DNA from: a virus
Virus record (IMG/VR): IMGVR_UViG_3300048905_000221
Span: 1-35,928 of that record
Strand: one strand, 5' to 3'
Length of the DNA: 35,928 nucleotides
Shown piece by piece: positions 25,105 through 33,080 of this stretch. A program made the position numbers and the translations under genes. Each line of letters begins with the position of its first letter. Positions within the stretch are counted from its first letter, which is position 1. A model generated the notes under the pieces. It searched no databases. It had not been told where the DNA came from and worked only from the letters and a program-made list of their open reading frames with translations.

Positions 25105-25268
25105 TTTTACCGATCCGTTCGTTTTCCACCGAGGGTTCAGGGACGATGAACCAGGCGCACCTCGGCGATGTAAACCCCCCGGGGGTAGTTTTTCGTTCCC
25201 ATAAATTTCATGCTGGATGCCCGGTTTCCGCTGGCGCCGGCCAGAGATTCGACCCGCCCCCGTCTCCC
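25105..25268. other. Non-coding gap, candidate cos region
   Basis: A 164-bp gap between the HNH and terminase small subunit genes, where cos sites usually lie in HNH-encoding phages. It contains the palindrome CCCCCGGGGG at 25176-25185 inside a C6G5 run flanked by AT-rich DNA. No ORF with a sensible start was seen. The exact nicking positions cannot be read from sequence. Confidence 0.4.
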
Positions 25269-25628
25269 CTACGACTGCCGGGACTTGGCGCGTCCTGCCG
25301 TCGCCTCTCGCTGGCTCTTCTCGTCGTGGCAATCGCCACACAACCCTTGCTCATTGCTTTCGTCGTCAACCCCGCCCTCAGCCAGTGGGGTAATGTGGTC
25401 GCGTTGCGTGGCAAGACGGATGCGGCCTTGCCGTTGGCACTCAGCGCAAAGCGGAGCGCGCGCGAACAGAGCCGCGCGCATCTTCTGCAATCGCCGGCCA
25501 GTGATCCGCTTGACGGGAACAACCTTTACCCAGGTTTGCCGCGGGTGCGCGGAGCAGCGACTACCACCGTCGCGTACCAGCACGTTGCAGCCGATGACGC
25601 TGCAGGGGCGTGGTGCTGACTTTGGCAT
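25269..25628 (-). CDS. HNH endonuclease
   Basis: A 119-aa HNH nuclease that probably works with terminase to cut DNA at cos, as in HK97-like phages. It has an N-terminal Cys pair region (CSVIGCNVLV, SRCSAHP), a second pair (CAECQ) and the HNH core RDHITPLAEGGVDDESNEQGLCGDCHDEK. The Cys residues likely bind zinc. AGGA six bases before the ATG supports the start; the longer open frame adds 17 residues. Confidence 0.9.
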   Translation of the reverse strand: MPKSAPRPCSVIGCNVLVRDGGSRCSAHPRQTWVKVVPVKRITGRRLQKMRAALFARAPLCAECQRQGRIRLATQRDHITPLAEGGVDDESNEQGLCGDCHDEKSQREATAGRAKSRQS

Positions 25629-25692
25629 ATTGAGTCCTGATGGCGATGTGCAGACGTCTACACTCGTTGGATGGATCACGCCGAAGCGCGAT

Positions 25693-25917
25693 TCAGAGTT
25701 TTATCGTGGGCAGCTTGCGCACCAGGTCAGCTAGTGACTGGCTCGGCAGACCGTATCCTTTCGCACACAGCACACGCTTTGCTTCCTCGGCATCGGCCAG
25801 CGCATAGCAGAGCCTGTCGAGCGCGGCAGTGTCCGCCGTCTTGGCTGACACCGCTGGCCGCGCACCTGTCACGGCCAGGACCATCCGGTCGCGGTAGATG
25901 AGATTCACATCAGGCAT
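25693..25917 (-). CDS. Small hypothetical phage protein
   Basis: A 74-aa protein starting MPDVNLIYRDRMVLAVTG, with a helical middle (ALDRLCYALADAEEAKRVL) and GYGLPSQSLADLVRKLP at the end. A strong AAGGAGG sequence precedes the ATG. It overlaps the upstream small gene by 13 bp. No family is recognised. It lies between the candidate regulator and the packaging genes. Confidence 0.6.
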   Translation of the reverse strand: MPDVNLIYRDRMVLAVTGARPAVSAKTADTAALDRLCYALADAEEAKRVLCAKGYGLPSQSLADLVRKLPTIKL

Positions 25918-26105
25918 GGCGCCTCCTTCACAATGGCCGGGATCTGCCCAGCACGTTCAATCAGACGCTCACCTTCCAAGAGCTCGGGACGCATACGTGC
26001 AACGGCAGGCCTGCCGGTGCGATCGTAAACCAGCACGTCGGCCACACTAGGGCGGCGGACCACCTGGCCGGCCACTTCAACACTCATCATTGGTGGAAGA
26101 CGCAC
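25905..26105 (-). CDS. Small hypothetical phage protein
   Basis: A 66-aa protein (VEVAGQVVRRPSVADVLVYD, ARMRPELLEGERLIERAGQI). It starts at GTG with GAGGT five bases upstream; ATG codons 15 and 18 bp further in are alternatives. It begins just after a strong terminator, so its own promoter or read-through is needed. Function unknown. Confidence 0.5.
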   Translation of the reverse strand: MRLPPMMSVEVAGQVVRRPSVADVLVYDRTGRPAVARMRPELLEGERLIERAGQIPAIVKEAPCLM

Positions 26106-26118
26106 GACGGACCTCGGA

Positions 26119-26155
26119 AAAGAAAAGCCGCCGACGCATCACTGCTGTCGGCGGC
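26119..26155 (-). terminator. Intrinsic terminator upstream of packaging genes
   Basis: On the - strand GCCGCCGAC pairs with GTCGGCGGC (9 bp, 11-nt loop) followed by TTTTCTTTT. Next to it, at 26159-26175, lies a second perfect hairpin CCAGATC-N3-GATCTGG. It lies between a 45-aa gene and the packaging operon. Confidence 0.88.
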
Positions 26156-26202
26156 TGACCAGATCGGCGATCTGGAATTGAAGGAACTAAATCGTGGGGA
26201 TA

Positions 26203-26340
26203 CTAGCGCTGCCGCACCGCGTTCAACGTGGCCACCGCGTCCTCTGCAAGCTGCTTCGTGTGGTGCATAGCTACGTCCGTAAACTTGAAGCGGTCAAAAG
26301 TCTTCCAACGACCATTACTCCAGCGTGCCAAGTAGCGCAT
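26203..26340 (-). CDS. Small hypothetical phage protein (45 aa)
   Basis: A short gene with GGAG five bases before its ATG. The product begins MRYLARWSNGRWKTFDRFKF and ends with a helix (LAEDAVATLNAVRQR), a layout (W-SNG-W-K-FD) seen in small proteins near phage packaging genes. It lies between two strong terminators, so it could be a separate short transcript. Function unknown. Confidence 0.6.
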   Translation of the reverse strand: MRYLARWSNGRWKTFDRFKFTDVAMHHTKQLAEDAVATLNAVRQR

Positions 26341-26370
26341 ACGGACTCCATCAAGATCAGATTCGGAAAA

Positions 26371-26410
26371 CAAAAAGCCCCGTCAGGCTTAGGCCGGACG
26401 GGGCTTTTTG
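26371..26410. terminator. Bidirectional intrinsic terminator
   Basis: AGCCCCGTC pairs with GACGGGGCT around an 11-nt loop, with AAAAA on the left and TTTTT on the right, so it has a T run in both directions. It closes the early - strand operon ahead of the late genes. Confidence 0.9.
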
Positions 26411-26479
26411 AAGCTATTCTTTCTCAGGTCGCAATTGCTTCGAGAGTGGCGCAAATATATCCCAGCTGTAACAGTTCCG

Positions 26480-27445
26480 TCAATCACTTTCTGTCGGCAA
26501 GGCAACGCCATCATTTACAAAGCGAATTTCCAGATGCTGCATTGCCAGCTGCTCCAGCTGACGAAGGTGGTTCTGCATTTTAAAGCTGGCGCGCTGATAT
26601 GCCATCGCATTCCCGCCGAATGACTCAGCCAGGTCGCGGAACGAGATGCCAACTTTGGCATGGTTCGCAAACAAACGTCCCAGCATACAGTCGATAGCGA
26701 GCGGCTTGATCCTCGGGAAGGATGGACGGAACCAATCGGACAGACCCTTTATGGCCTCGATGCGTTCCGCCGAAAAAGCGAACCGGCGCGACTCGCCGCC
26801 TGCAGCCTTACCGCTGTCGATCAGGCCACCTTTAGCGCGATCGATTGCGATCTGCACCGCGCGGGCCGCTGCCTCCGCACGCGCCAATTCGCCGCCGGCA
26901 TCGCGCACGTCGTCGCGCGCGGCCTCGTACTGATTGCGGATCGAGGTCTCAACGTCTGCACCGCTTATGCGGCCTTGAGTTGCCAAGTATTGCTCTCGCG
27001 ACGCATCAAGGGCGAGCCGGGCTTGCCGCATTTTTGCCGTCGATGTCTCGACCTCTTTCGTCGCACGATCGAGCGCGTCCGCCAGCTGGGCGCCTGTGAG
27101 GTCAGCCGGCGTCATATCCTCGAACTCCACGTGACCGTACTTTGCCTGTAGCGCCCACATCTCAGGCTTTGGCAGCTGCTTAACGGCTTGGGTAATCATT
27201 GCGCACTGCGCGCGTACCTCATCACCACTCAGACCGCCGAAGTTAACCGACTCGGACGGTTGCCCTCGAAGCTGGTCAAGCCAGGCACGCTGCTCATCCG
27301 CGAGCCTGATCGATTCCAGCACGCGGATTAGCGCTTTGCGCATCGGCGCGTCCTGCATGGCGGGCTGACTCATCACTACAAAGGCCAGGTGCACCGCCTG
27401 ACCTGTACTTCCAAAAATCGCTTCCATCTCCGGCCCTACTCGCAT
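26480..27445 (-). CDS. Hypothetical protein, candidate late regulator
   Basis: A 321-aa protein without a family I can name surely. The N-terminal third is globular (MEAIFGSTGQAVHLAFVVMS, DEVRAQCAMITQAV, WALQAKYGHVEF). Residues about 120-220 are a long Ala/Arg/Glu-rich coiled coil. The last 80 residues (IKPLAIDCMLGRLFANH, ISFRDLAESFGG, RASFKMQNHLRQLEQLA) read like a helix-turn-helix. The start is the ATG with AAGGGG seven bases upstream, not the one 30 bp earlier. Its position, last of the early genes and directly before the terminators that guard the late operon, is where antiterminators or late activators lie. That role is inference. Confidence 0.5.
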   Translation of the reverse strand: MRVGPEMEAIFGSTGQAVHLAFVVMSQPAMQDAPMRKALIRVLESIRLADEQRAWLDQLRGQPSESVNFGGLSGDEVRAQCAMITQAVKQLPKPEMWALQAKYGHVEFEDMTPADLTGAQLADALDRATKEVETSTAKMRQARLALDASREQYLATQGRISGADVETSIRNQYEAARDDVRDAGGELARAEAAARAVQIAIDRAKGGLIDSGKAAGGESRRFAFSAERIEAIKGLSDWFRPSFPRIKPLAIDCMLGRLFANHAKVGISFRDLAESFGGNAMAYQRASFKMQNHLRQLEQLAMQHLEIRFVNDGVALPTESD

Positions 27446-27482
27446 CGCTGATCCCCTTTCAATATCCGGCGCCATACGGCGC

Positions 27483-27734
27483 TTATCCGTTCGTACTTTG
27501 CTGCTGGCCCGGCTCGATCACAAAAGGCAGGCCTCTCTCATCCCACTGCACCCTGGCCCGTGGCGGGCTCGGCGTGCCGACGGTGAACCCGTTCTCGCTT
27601 GCGAAAAACACCGGCTCGCCGCGCATGCCCTTCCTGATCTGCGCATCGATCTCTTCGGCGCCGAAAACAGCGCGTAGGCTGTCGATCCAAGCAGCGACTG
27701 CAGGCATTTTTTCCCTCATCCCTCCGTTTGCCAT
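27483..27734 (-). CDS. Small hypothetical phage protein
   Basis: An 83-aa protein with a helical start (MPAVAAWIDSLRAVFGAEEID) and then QIRKGMRGEPVFFASENG and FTVGTP, a pattern shared by small replication-region proteins of many phages. AGGAG seven bases before the first ATG supports that start. Function unknown. Confidence 0.65.
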   Translation of the reverse strand: MANGGMREKMPAVAAWIDSLRAVFGAEEIDAQIRKGMRGEPVFFASENGFTVGTPSPPRARVQWDERGLPFVIEPGQQQSTNG

Positions 27735-27761
27735 CTCTCACTCCTCTCGAAAGTTGTCTGG

Positions 27762-27842
27762 TCACACACCATTCACATCGTTCACCTACCCTTCACAGCT
27801 CTATCTCTTTGTTTTTTCTACCTTTGTTAATGATGTGAAGGG
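27762..27842. repeat. Iteron-like array 1 (candidate origin)
   Basis: TTCAC cores occur at 27772, 27781 and 27792, with a related TCAC at 27762, about 9-11 bp apart. One includes GTTCACC, close to the P4 type I iteron TGTTCACC as I recall it. An inverted copy, TGTGAAGGG at 27834, mirrors CCCTTCACA. The DNA between them is AT-rich. Confidence 0.55.
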
Positions 27843-27932
27843 TATGAATAGATAATTGGCAAAGAGAGGCCCAATCGTTTCCGTTCTTCTTTACCTCTGT
27901 TTCTTGCTTGCCTATCGCGCGCACGCACATGA

Positions 27933-28000
27933 GGGAACACCGTTCACACCATTCACACCGTTCACAAACCCTTTATCTACGGGCTTTCTGCGTGTGAACG
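27933..28000. repeat. Iteron-like array 2 (candidate origin)
   Basis: Three 9-bp units in perfect phase (GTTCACACC, ATTCACACC, GTTCACAAA), preceded by a degenerate GGGAACACC, cover 27933-27968. An inverted copy CGTGTGAACG lies at 27991-28000. With array 1 this fills the gap downstream of the primase-helicase gene. Confidence 0.6.
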
Positions 28001-28013
28001 CTTTGCCTCTGTG

Positions 28014-31000
28014 TTAATGATCACCATCCACATTGGCTCCATACCGGCTGCGATAGGCCCGCAGCTCCGACTCGAACAGGGCGCTCGACCCTTCGGCCCA
28101 TTCGGACAGGGACTTCCCCGGCGGCTGATCGCCCACGAGGAACACCATGCGCTGCTTCACCTTGCTGCCCAGGTCGTACTTGATGAGGTGCTTGCGCATG
28201 GCGTCGCCGGCGTAGCGCGCGACCATGGGGCTGAAGGCCGTCATGGACGTGTACATCGGCTCGCCCGATCGTGCACACCACACCTTGAAGGCGTCATACA
28301 GCTGGTTGACGCTGACGGTGATGAACGGCAGCGGCAGGAAGCCTTTCGACCACTCGCGGTAGAACCGTTCGGCCGGCGCCAGGCTCTTTTCGATCAGGCT
28401 GTCCTTAGCGTCGTTGTAGATCGGCTTCGTGTGGGCGTTGAAGTCACCCATGTCCAGCTCGTACATCAGGAAGTGGTAAAGCGCCTCGACGCCGCCCTGC
28501 GCGATCTCGGCGCCGACGCTTTCATAGAACTCGCGGCCGAGTGCCGGTGGCGTCCACACGACCAAGTATCGGCGGTCCGTCTTGTCCAGAGCCAGCGGCT
28601 GCAGCTCGTTGGACAGGAACACGAAATTCATCTGGTTCTTCTCGACGTGCTCAGGCATGCCCTTTGGATTGACGATAACGGTCTCTCCCGAGATAAGGCC
28701 CTTGAGCTTGCCCTTCATCTGCTTGAGTTCCGCCCTGGTCACCACCTCGTCGGCCACCATGAACAGTTTCATGCTGGCCCAGTCGTTGAATTTCGACTCC
28801 AGCTGGTCATTGCCAATCACGTAGCCATAGTCGCCATAGATCGGCTTCACCACGCGCTCGAAGAAGAAGTTTTTGCCCGATCCCTCGTCGCCGTGCATGA
28901 TGATCGAGGTCGGCATCTTGGCGCCCGGGTTCCGCAGCGGGTACGCCAGCCAGCGCAGGATCCACGTCTCCAGCTCCTCGTCGCCGTTGCACAGGTGCGC
29001 GAGCAGCGTCCGGATCAGGAGGCAGTTGCCCTTCTTGGGCCTCATCGGCCAGCCGTTGAACAGGTTGACCGTGGCGGTAGGGCCGCTCTCGGACGGCGAT
29101 GGCGTTTCTTTCGGGTCGAACACGATGTTTTTCTTGAGCACCCACTTGCGGGCGTCGCCGCTCCAGAACTTCATCACGTCACTATTGGCCACGATCGTGC
29201 GCATGGCGGCAAGGCGCATCAGCATGCGATGCCGGCAGTCCCAGACCATGTCTTCGCCGTACACCAGGATGAAGTTCTCCAGCACGTCGTCGACCTTGTC
29301 CCAGTGATCGCGCCCGTACACCTTCTTGGGCTTTTCCTTCTCCTTCTTCTCGCCCTGGTCGCCACCGCCCCCCGCCCCCGCGCGCGAAGCGTCGCCGGCA
29401 GGGCTCCGTGCTTGCGGCGCATTCTCACCAAATCTCTCGTCAAAATTCGGCGGCACCTCCTCATTCGCGCTTGCGCGCGGCTGCTCCGCAGCGGGGGGAG
29501 CGGGGGGCGCAGGCGACTGCACGTCGGCCGCTTCCGCGTGGGGGGAAGGGGGAGAATCGATATTGCGCTGCTTCGCAGCGAAGGGGAGGACGTTCGCAGG
29601 TTGCGGCGCTGCCTCGGCCGCTTCCGCGGGACGTGAGACGGTGGCCCCGGTATTGCGCTGCTCCGCAGCGAGGGGGAGAGGGGCACCGGCTGGCGCCGGC
29701 GCCAAGATCTCGCGGTTGCCGTTCGACAGCATCGCCGACACGACTCCGACCAGTTCCATCTGCTCGAGCAGGCGCGCGGCACGGTTATAACCGATGCGAA
29801 GGTGGCGCTGCACCAGGGAGATCGAAGCCCGGCCGTGCTGCAGCACGACGGCGACTGCCTCGTCGTACAGCGGATCGGCATCGCTCTCGCCCGCGGCCGC
29901 TTCCGCGGGGGCGGCGGGGGATTCGGGATTGCGCTGCTGCGCAGCGAGGAGAGAAAGACCGAGTTGTGCCGCGACCTTGTCCAGCCCCTCCTCGATGTGG
30001 AGGTCGTTGAAATCGGTGATCTTGCGCCCTGCCCGGTCGACCGCAAACAGGGGCAACGCCACCGAAGCATTCCCAACGGCCGCGGCCGCGGCATGGCAGC
30101 TGGCCACGCCTGCGTTCGTGAACGTAGGGGTGCGAACGATGCGGCCTTTACGGATGTCCGCCTCGATGTACCGGATGCCTTGAGCGTCCGCACGCCACCT
30201 AGCCATGACTTCGACTTGCTCGCCATCGTCGGCGGTGACACGGTGCGTCGCGCTGTCGATCGGCACCTGGGCGGACACCTTGAACTCCTCCTGCAGGCGC
30301 TCGACGTAGCGCTCGGTCAGCAGGTAGTCGTCGTCGGCCAGCAGCAGCAGGTGCGCGTTCGGGTAGCGCTGGCGCAGGGCCTTGGCTACGTGGATCAGGT
30401 TGCCGGCATTGAGGGCGACGACCACAGGCAAATCGTAGCCAGGGGCGAGGGACAGGCGGGCACTTGCGCACGTCGCGTAGCCCTCACCAATCGCAATGAT
30501 CGGAGCTCCTTCCAGAGTACCGAGCACATGTGCGACGCCGATCGCGTCCATGCCCTTGTTGAGCATCTTCTCGCCGGCCGCGTCGATTTTCTGCAGACCG
30601 TGCAAATAGCCGTCGCGCACTAGAGGGATGAGCAGCCGGCCATCGAGGCCAACACGCAGGCCGTACCCTGGCACCTGCTTGCGCACCAGGTATGGATGCA
30701 CAACAGGGATTCCCTCCGCCTTGCGCCACTGGTCACGAGCGCGTCCTGCCGCCAGGCGCGCCGCCTCCTCGCGCTTTTCTTCCTCGGCCTTCTCGGCAGC
30801 GCGCTGCTGCCGCGTATACTCAGCCCGGTCCTCATCGCTCATGCTCGATGTGTCGACCTTCACCGGCACCGTGTTGCGGTTCTCGCCCTGGAAGTGTCCA
30901 AACGCGCCGGTAACGACTGTGTGGCCCGAGTCTAGCTTCATTTCGCGCAGGATGTACCAGCATTTCTTCTGCGGGCCGAAGCGCTGGTACTTACCGTTCA

Positions 31001-31076
31001 TGATCGGGTGATTGGCGGGCAGCGGAGGCAGCCCGTACTCGAGCATTTGCAGAACTACTTGTTCCTTGCTGCTCAT
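28014..31076 (-). CDS. Primase-helicase with Toprim, FtsK-gamma-like and SF3/DUF5906 domains
   Basis: A 1020-aa replication protein. The N-terminal 110 residues end in a Glu/Arg-rich coiled coil. A Toprim domain spans about 190-260 ([14 protein letters not shown] with its Glu; HLLLLADDD with its Asp residues). Residues 401-458 match the winged-helix gamma domain of FtsK ([48 protein letters not shown]). A Pro/Ala-rich linker with repeated AAxQRN follows. The C-terminal helicase has Walker A at 729-735 (GDEGSGK), Walker B around LFMVADE, and the [15 protein letters not shown] and DRRYLVVW motifs of P4-like SF3 helicases. It should prime and unwind at a nearby origin. The gamma domain is unusual in such an enzyme. 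Confidence 0.9.
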   Translation of the reverse strand: MSSKEQVVLQMLEYGLPPLPANHPIMNGKYQRFGPQKKCWYILREMKLDSGHTVVTGAFGHFQGENRNTVPVKVDTSSMSDEDRAEYTRQQRAAEKAEEEKREEAARLAAGRARDQWRKAEGIPVVHPYLVRKQVPGYGLRVGLDGRLLIPLVRDGYLHGLQKIDAAGEKMLNKGMDAIGVAHVLGTLEGAPIIAIGEGYATCASARLSLAPGYDLPVVVALNAGNLIHVAKALRQRYPNAHLLLLADDDYLLTERYVERLQEEFKVSAQVPIDSATHRVTADDGEQVEVMARWRADAQGIRYIEADIRKGRIVRTPTFTNAGVASCHAAAAAVGNASVALPLFAVDRAGRKITDFNDLHIEEGLDKVAAQLGLSLLAAQQRNPESPAAPAEAAAGESDADPLYDEAVAVVLQHGRASISLVQRHLRIGYNRAARLLEQMELVGVVSAMLSNGNREILAPAPAGAPLPLAAEQRNTGATVSRPAEAAEAAPQPANVLPFAAKQRNIDSPPSPHAEAADVQSPAPPAPPAAEQPRASANEEVPPNFDERFGENAPQARSPAGDASRAGAGGGGDQGEKKEKEKPKKVYGRDHWDKVDDVLENFILVYGEDMVWDCRHRMLMRLAAMRTIVANSDVMKFWSGDARKWVLKKNIVFDPKETPSPSESGPTATVNLFNGWPMRPKKGNCLLIRTLLAHLCNGDEELETWILRWLAYPLRNPGAKMPTSIIMHGDEGSGKNFFFERVVKPIYGDYGYVIGNDQLESKFNDWASMKLFMVADEVVTRAELKQMKGKLKGLISGETVIVNPKGMPEHVEKNQMNFVFLSNELQPLALDKTDRRYLVVWTPPALGREFYESVGAEIAQGGVEALYHFLMYELDMGDFNAHTKPIYNDAKDSLIEKSLAPAERFYREWSKGFLPLPFITVSVNQLYDAFKVWCARSGEPMYTSMTAFSPMVARYAGDAMRKHLIKYDLGSKVKQRMVFLVGDQPPGKSLSEWAEGSSALFESELRAYRSRYGANVDGDH
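29525..29957. repeat. Three ~66-bp direct repeats in primase linker, two bracketing the FtsK-gamma-like domain
   Basis: Copies at 29525-29590, 29615-29680 and 29893-29957 each start CGGCCGCTTCCGCG and, after about 25 bp, contain ATTGCGCTGCTNCGCAGCGA, which holds the palindrome CGCTGC-N3-GCAGCG. A partial copy lies near 29466-29497. The second and third bracket the gamma domain coding region (29703-29876). In protein they read AAxQRN and AEAA. Confidence 0.8.
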
Positions 31077-31489
31077 CAGTTCTCCGACTTAATGCTGCTT
31101 TTGAACGGCACACTGACGCTCGCGCAGCGGGACGGTATATCCTGGTAGTCGAAGGCGCCAGGGCGGATGGGGCGCCGGGGGCGATGACGGGCCGACAGGG
31201 GTTGGCGCGGGTGAACGTAACGCCCAGTGACGGCGTCTTCAATGACCGGCTCTGGCTCACGCTCTTCGAACAGATCGCGGCCGGCCGGCGTGATGCAGAA
31301 CAGGCCAGACTCGTTGACGTCGACGAGATTCCATCGCGTGAGCGGGCCGGTTACTTCACGGTCAAACTTTGTGGCCGACTTGCTGACGGACGTATGGTTC
31401 ATCCAGTCTTTAGTATCGAGCGGCCCAACTTGATGCAGGAACTGGAGAGCCAGGTAGGCGCGGCTACCCTCACGCGGACCGTTACGCAT
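31076..31489 (-). CDS. Hypothetical phage protein, winged-helix-like N-terminus
   Basis: A 137-aa protein. Its first 80 residues ([51 protein letters not shown]) have the layout of a small winged helix. The second half is Pro/Arg-rich and ends FDYQDIPSR followed by SVPFKSS, an end shared by related phage proteins. It overlaps the CII-like gene by 8 bp and the primase by one base. It may assist replication or regulate; not known. Confidence 0.65.
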   Translation of the reverse strand: MRNGPREGSRAYLALQFLHQVGPLDTKDWMNHTSVSKSATKFDREVTGPLTRWNLVDVNESGLFCITPAGRDLFEEREPEPVIEDAVTGRYVHPRQPLSARHRPRRPIRPGAFDYQDIPSRCASVSVPFKSSIKSEN

Positions 31490-31949
31490 CTTTGCCCCCG
31501 TCGACTGGCTGGCCGTAGACCAGGAACATCAGGCCCAGCAACTCGGAGAGGGTCTGGTGCATTCTGCGGGCATCCTCCTCGAGGACCCTGCGCTCGCGCG
31601 AGTCTATTACGTCGTCGTTCGCTATCGCCGCGGTGAAATCACGCGAGAGGTCGCCGAGCTTGGCGTACAACTCGTTGAACTTCTTCATGAGATCCTGATT
31701 CTCGTGCTCAACGCCCTCCGGCAACCGGACAAAGACACCGCCAGAGGCTTCAGCTATCGCTTCCGCATAGTGCTTCGTGTCCGACAAAAGTTGCAGAGCA
31801 AGAGAATCTTCGTCCGACAGCTTCTGATCCTTTACGCCATAGATCCGGTTGCGTAGCGCGTTTACCGACATGCCGAGATAAGGAGCAGCAACGTCCCAGC
31901 CGCCCCGGACGGCAGCGATCATCTTGAGTTTTGCTTCACGCAATTCCAT
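31482..31949 (-). CDS. CII-like phage regulatory protein (YmfL / Phage_CII_2-like)
   Basis: A 155-aa regulator. Residues 5-45 form a helix-turn-helix (KMIAAVRGGWDVAAPYLGMS then VNALRNRIYGVKDQKLSDED). The middle and end are helical (NQDLMKKFNELYAKLGDLSR, RRMHQTLSELLGLMFL), as in YmfL/CII-type phage proteins. It is the first gene after the Cro-like gene on the leftward early transcript. AGAGG five bases before the ATG at 31949 supports the start; a GTG six bases earlier is possible. Which promoter it controls is inferred. Confidence 0.75.
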   Translation of the reverse strand: MELREAKLKMIAAVRGGWDVAAPYLGMSVNALRNRIYGVKDQKLSDEDSLALQLLSDTKHYAEAIAEASGGVFVRLPEGVEHENQDLMKKFNELYAKLGDLSRDFTAAIANDDVIDSRERRVLEEDARRMHQTLSELLGLMFLVYGQPVDGGKDA

Positions 31950-32034
31950 ACACACCTCTGTTTTATTTTGGTTTTGCCAACTATTGCTAAGCTGTAAAGT
32001 GCGTGCACTTTCCTATTTGAATTGAGAGGTTCCG
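31950..32034. promoter_or_regulatory. Divergent regulatory gap with TTGC-N6-TTGC and a palindrome
   Basis: On the + strand TTGC occurs at 31974-31977 and again at 31984-31987 with six bases between, the form of a lambda CII site. The inverted repeat AAAGTGC-GT-GCACTTT follows at 31996-32011. No good -10 hexamer lies at the expected distance, so promoter function is uncertain. Confidence 0.45.
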
Positions 32035-32334
32035 ATGACGCTTATGGAGGCGGTCGTAAACAAGCACCTGGTGCACTGGCTCGACAACGGATTTGTCCGG
32101 ACGCTGGAGCCGCATGCATTCGCGCAGCTGCTGGGTGGCCGGTCCGTACTGCTCGCGTTTCAGATTGCCGGCGGGCCCGCATTGGAGCAGCCGTGCTGGA
32201 AAGTGGTTGACGCCACTGATCCGCTGACCATTGACGCTGTCGAGCGTTTCGCGCTGAGCCGGCAAATACCGCTGCACCTGCAGTCGCTGGTGCAGATGAC
32301 CTACGCATCGGCAGCCCCATCTGAATTCCCCTGA
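32035..32334 (+). CDS. Hypothetical protein on the lysogeny strand
   Basis: A 99-aa protein with GAGAGG five bases before its ATG. It contains helical stretches (MEAVVNKHLVHWLDNGFV) and a strand-rich middle (VLLAFQIAGGPALEQPCWKVV). No family is recognised. It lies opposite the presumed leftward early transcript and overlaps the Cro-like gene tail to tail by 34 bp, so it would be made only when that transcript is off or from a CII-type promoter. It may affect the lysis-lysogeny choice. Confidence 0.6.
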   Translation: MTLMEAVVNKHLVHWLDNGFVRTLEPHAFAQLLGGRSVLLAFQIAGGPALEQPCWKVVDATDPLTIDAVERFALSRQIPLHLQSLVQMTYASAAPSEFP

Positions 32335-32564
32335 GTGAATTTGGCCGTACCGCGGAGATAGGCGAAATCGACATCGGGACGCAAATCCTCGCAGCGAACA
32401 GCACCACGCGACTCGCGGTCGATGTTGATGCAGAGATGAGCGCCGAGCGGTTGCCTAGCGCTGATCGCCTTGCGGAAGTAGCGCTCGGTCGAGCCGCACG
32501 CTAAGCAGAACTCGATGCGCGCTGCTTTGTCGAGGCCGTTCAAATATGCGAGTAATTTGTTCAT
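32301..32564 (-). CDS. YdaS/Cro-like DNA-binding protein
   Basis: An 87-aa Cro-type protein. It has the YdaS pattern: MNKLLAYLNGLDKAARIEFC, the turn CGSTERYFRKAIS, then GAHLCINIDRES and AVRCEDLRPDVDFAYLRG, which is nearly invariant in this family. It should bind the operators beside its own promoter and favour lytic growth. No Shine-Dalgarno sequence precedes the ATG; the -10 hexamer ends only 10 bp upstream, so the mRNA may be leaderless. Confidence 0.88.
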   Translation of the reverse strand: MNKLLAYLNGLDKAARIEFCLACGSTERYFRKAISARQPLGAHLCINIDRESRGAVRCEDLRPDVDFAYLRGTAKFTQGNSDGAADA

Positions 32565-32651
32565 GGGAAAGCATATTACTAAACGGTAATGAGATTCGTC
32601 AACACCATTTGGTAATTTACTATTTAGTAATCGGCTAGGACAATCCGGTCT
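32565..32651. promoter_or_regulatory. Immunity region: three 14-bp operators and leftward promoter
   Basis: Operators are TTACTAAACGGTAA (32576-32589), ACACCATTTGGTAA (32602-32615) and TTACTATTTAGTAA (32617-32630), all of the form TTAC-N6-GTAA or close. On the - strand a promoter TTGACG (32597-32602), 16-bp spacer, AGTAAT (32575-32580) is covered by the first two operators. The third lies before the CI gene and may serve autoregulation. Confidence 0.8.
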
Positions 32652-33080
32652 ATGGAAATCCAAGACATCCGGCGCGCGCGCCTGGCGCAGTTGATACGAG
32701 AAAAATACGATGGCTCGCAGGCTAAGTTCGTCGAAGAAACCGGCGAAGCGCAGAGCGAAATATCCGGCCTTCTGAACAAGAAGTCGTTCGGAGAGAAGAA
32801 GGCCAGGAAGCTCGAGGTTAAATGTGATCTGCCGGCTGGATGGCTTGATCGCCTCGACGAACAACTGCCCCAGACACAACTGAGCAGGGTACGCCCAACG
32901 CTTACTGTGGTCGAAAGCGTTGAGCCCCAATGGATGGCGCTTGCATACGTGACGCAGCGCGAACTTGAGGTGCTGACGCACTACAGGCGCGCATCAGATA
33001 TCGGAAAGAGCTTAATCGAGACAGCCGCCGAATCGGCCGACAACGAAGAGTCAGGAGCGGGAACCGCTCACCAGTCGTAG
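32652..33080 (+). CDS. CI-like repressor without S24 peptidase domain
   Basis: A 142-aa lysogeny repressor. Residues 3-65 form the XRE-type domain (DIRRARLAQLIREKYDGSQA, KFVEETGEAQSEISGLLNKK, ARKLEVKCDLPAGWLD). The rest is a linker and a helix (VTQRELEVLTHYRRASDIGK), probably for dimers. The Ser-Lys self-cleaving S24 domain is absent, and the length leaves no room for it. RecA-driven cleavage is therefore unlikely. It lies divergent from the Cro-like gene, with operators between them. The Shine-Dalgarno sequence (AGGA) is far from the ATG at 11 bp. Confidence 0.85.
   Translation: MEIQDIRRARLAQLIREKYDGSQAKFVEETGEAQSEISGLLNKKSFGEKKARKLEVKCDLPAGWLDRLDEQLPQTQLSRVRPTLTVVESVEPQWMALAYVTQRELEVLTHYRRASDIGKSLIETAAESADNEESGAGTAHQS

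Noticed and set aside
26159-26175. Perfect inverted repeat CCAGATC-N3-GATCTGG considered as an operator
   Set aside because: It lies between a stop codon and a terminator, not by a promoter; more likely part of the 3' end structure.
27762-28000. Repeats considered as a CRISPR array
   Set aside because: Units are only 9-11 bp with no unique spacers; they fit iterons or operators better.
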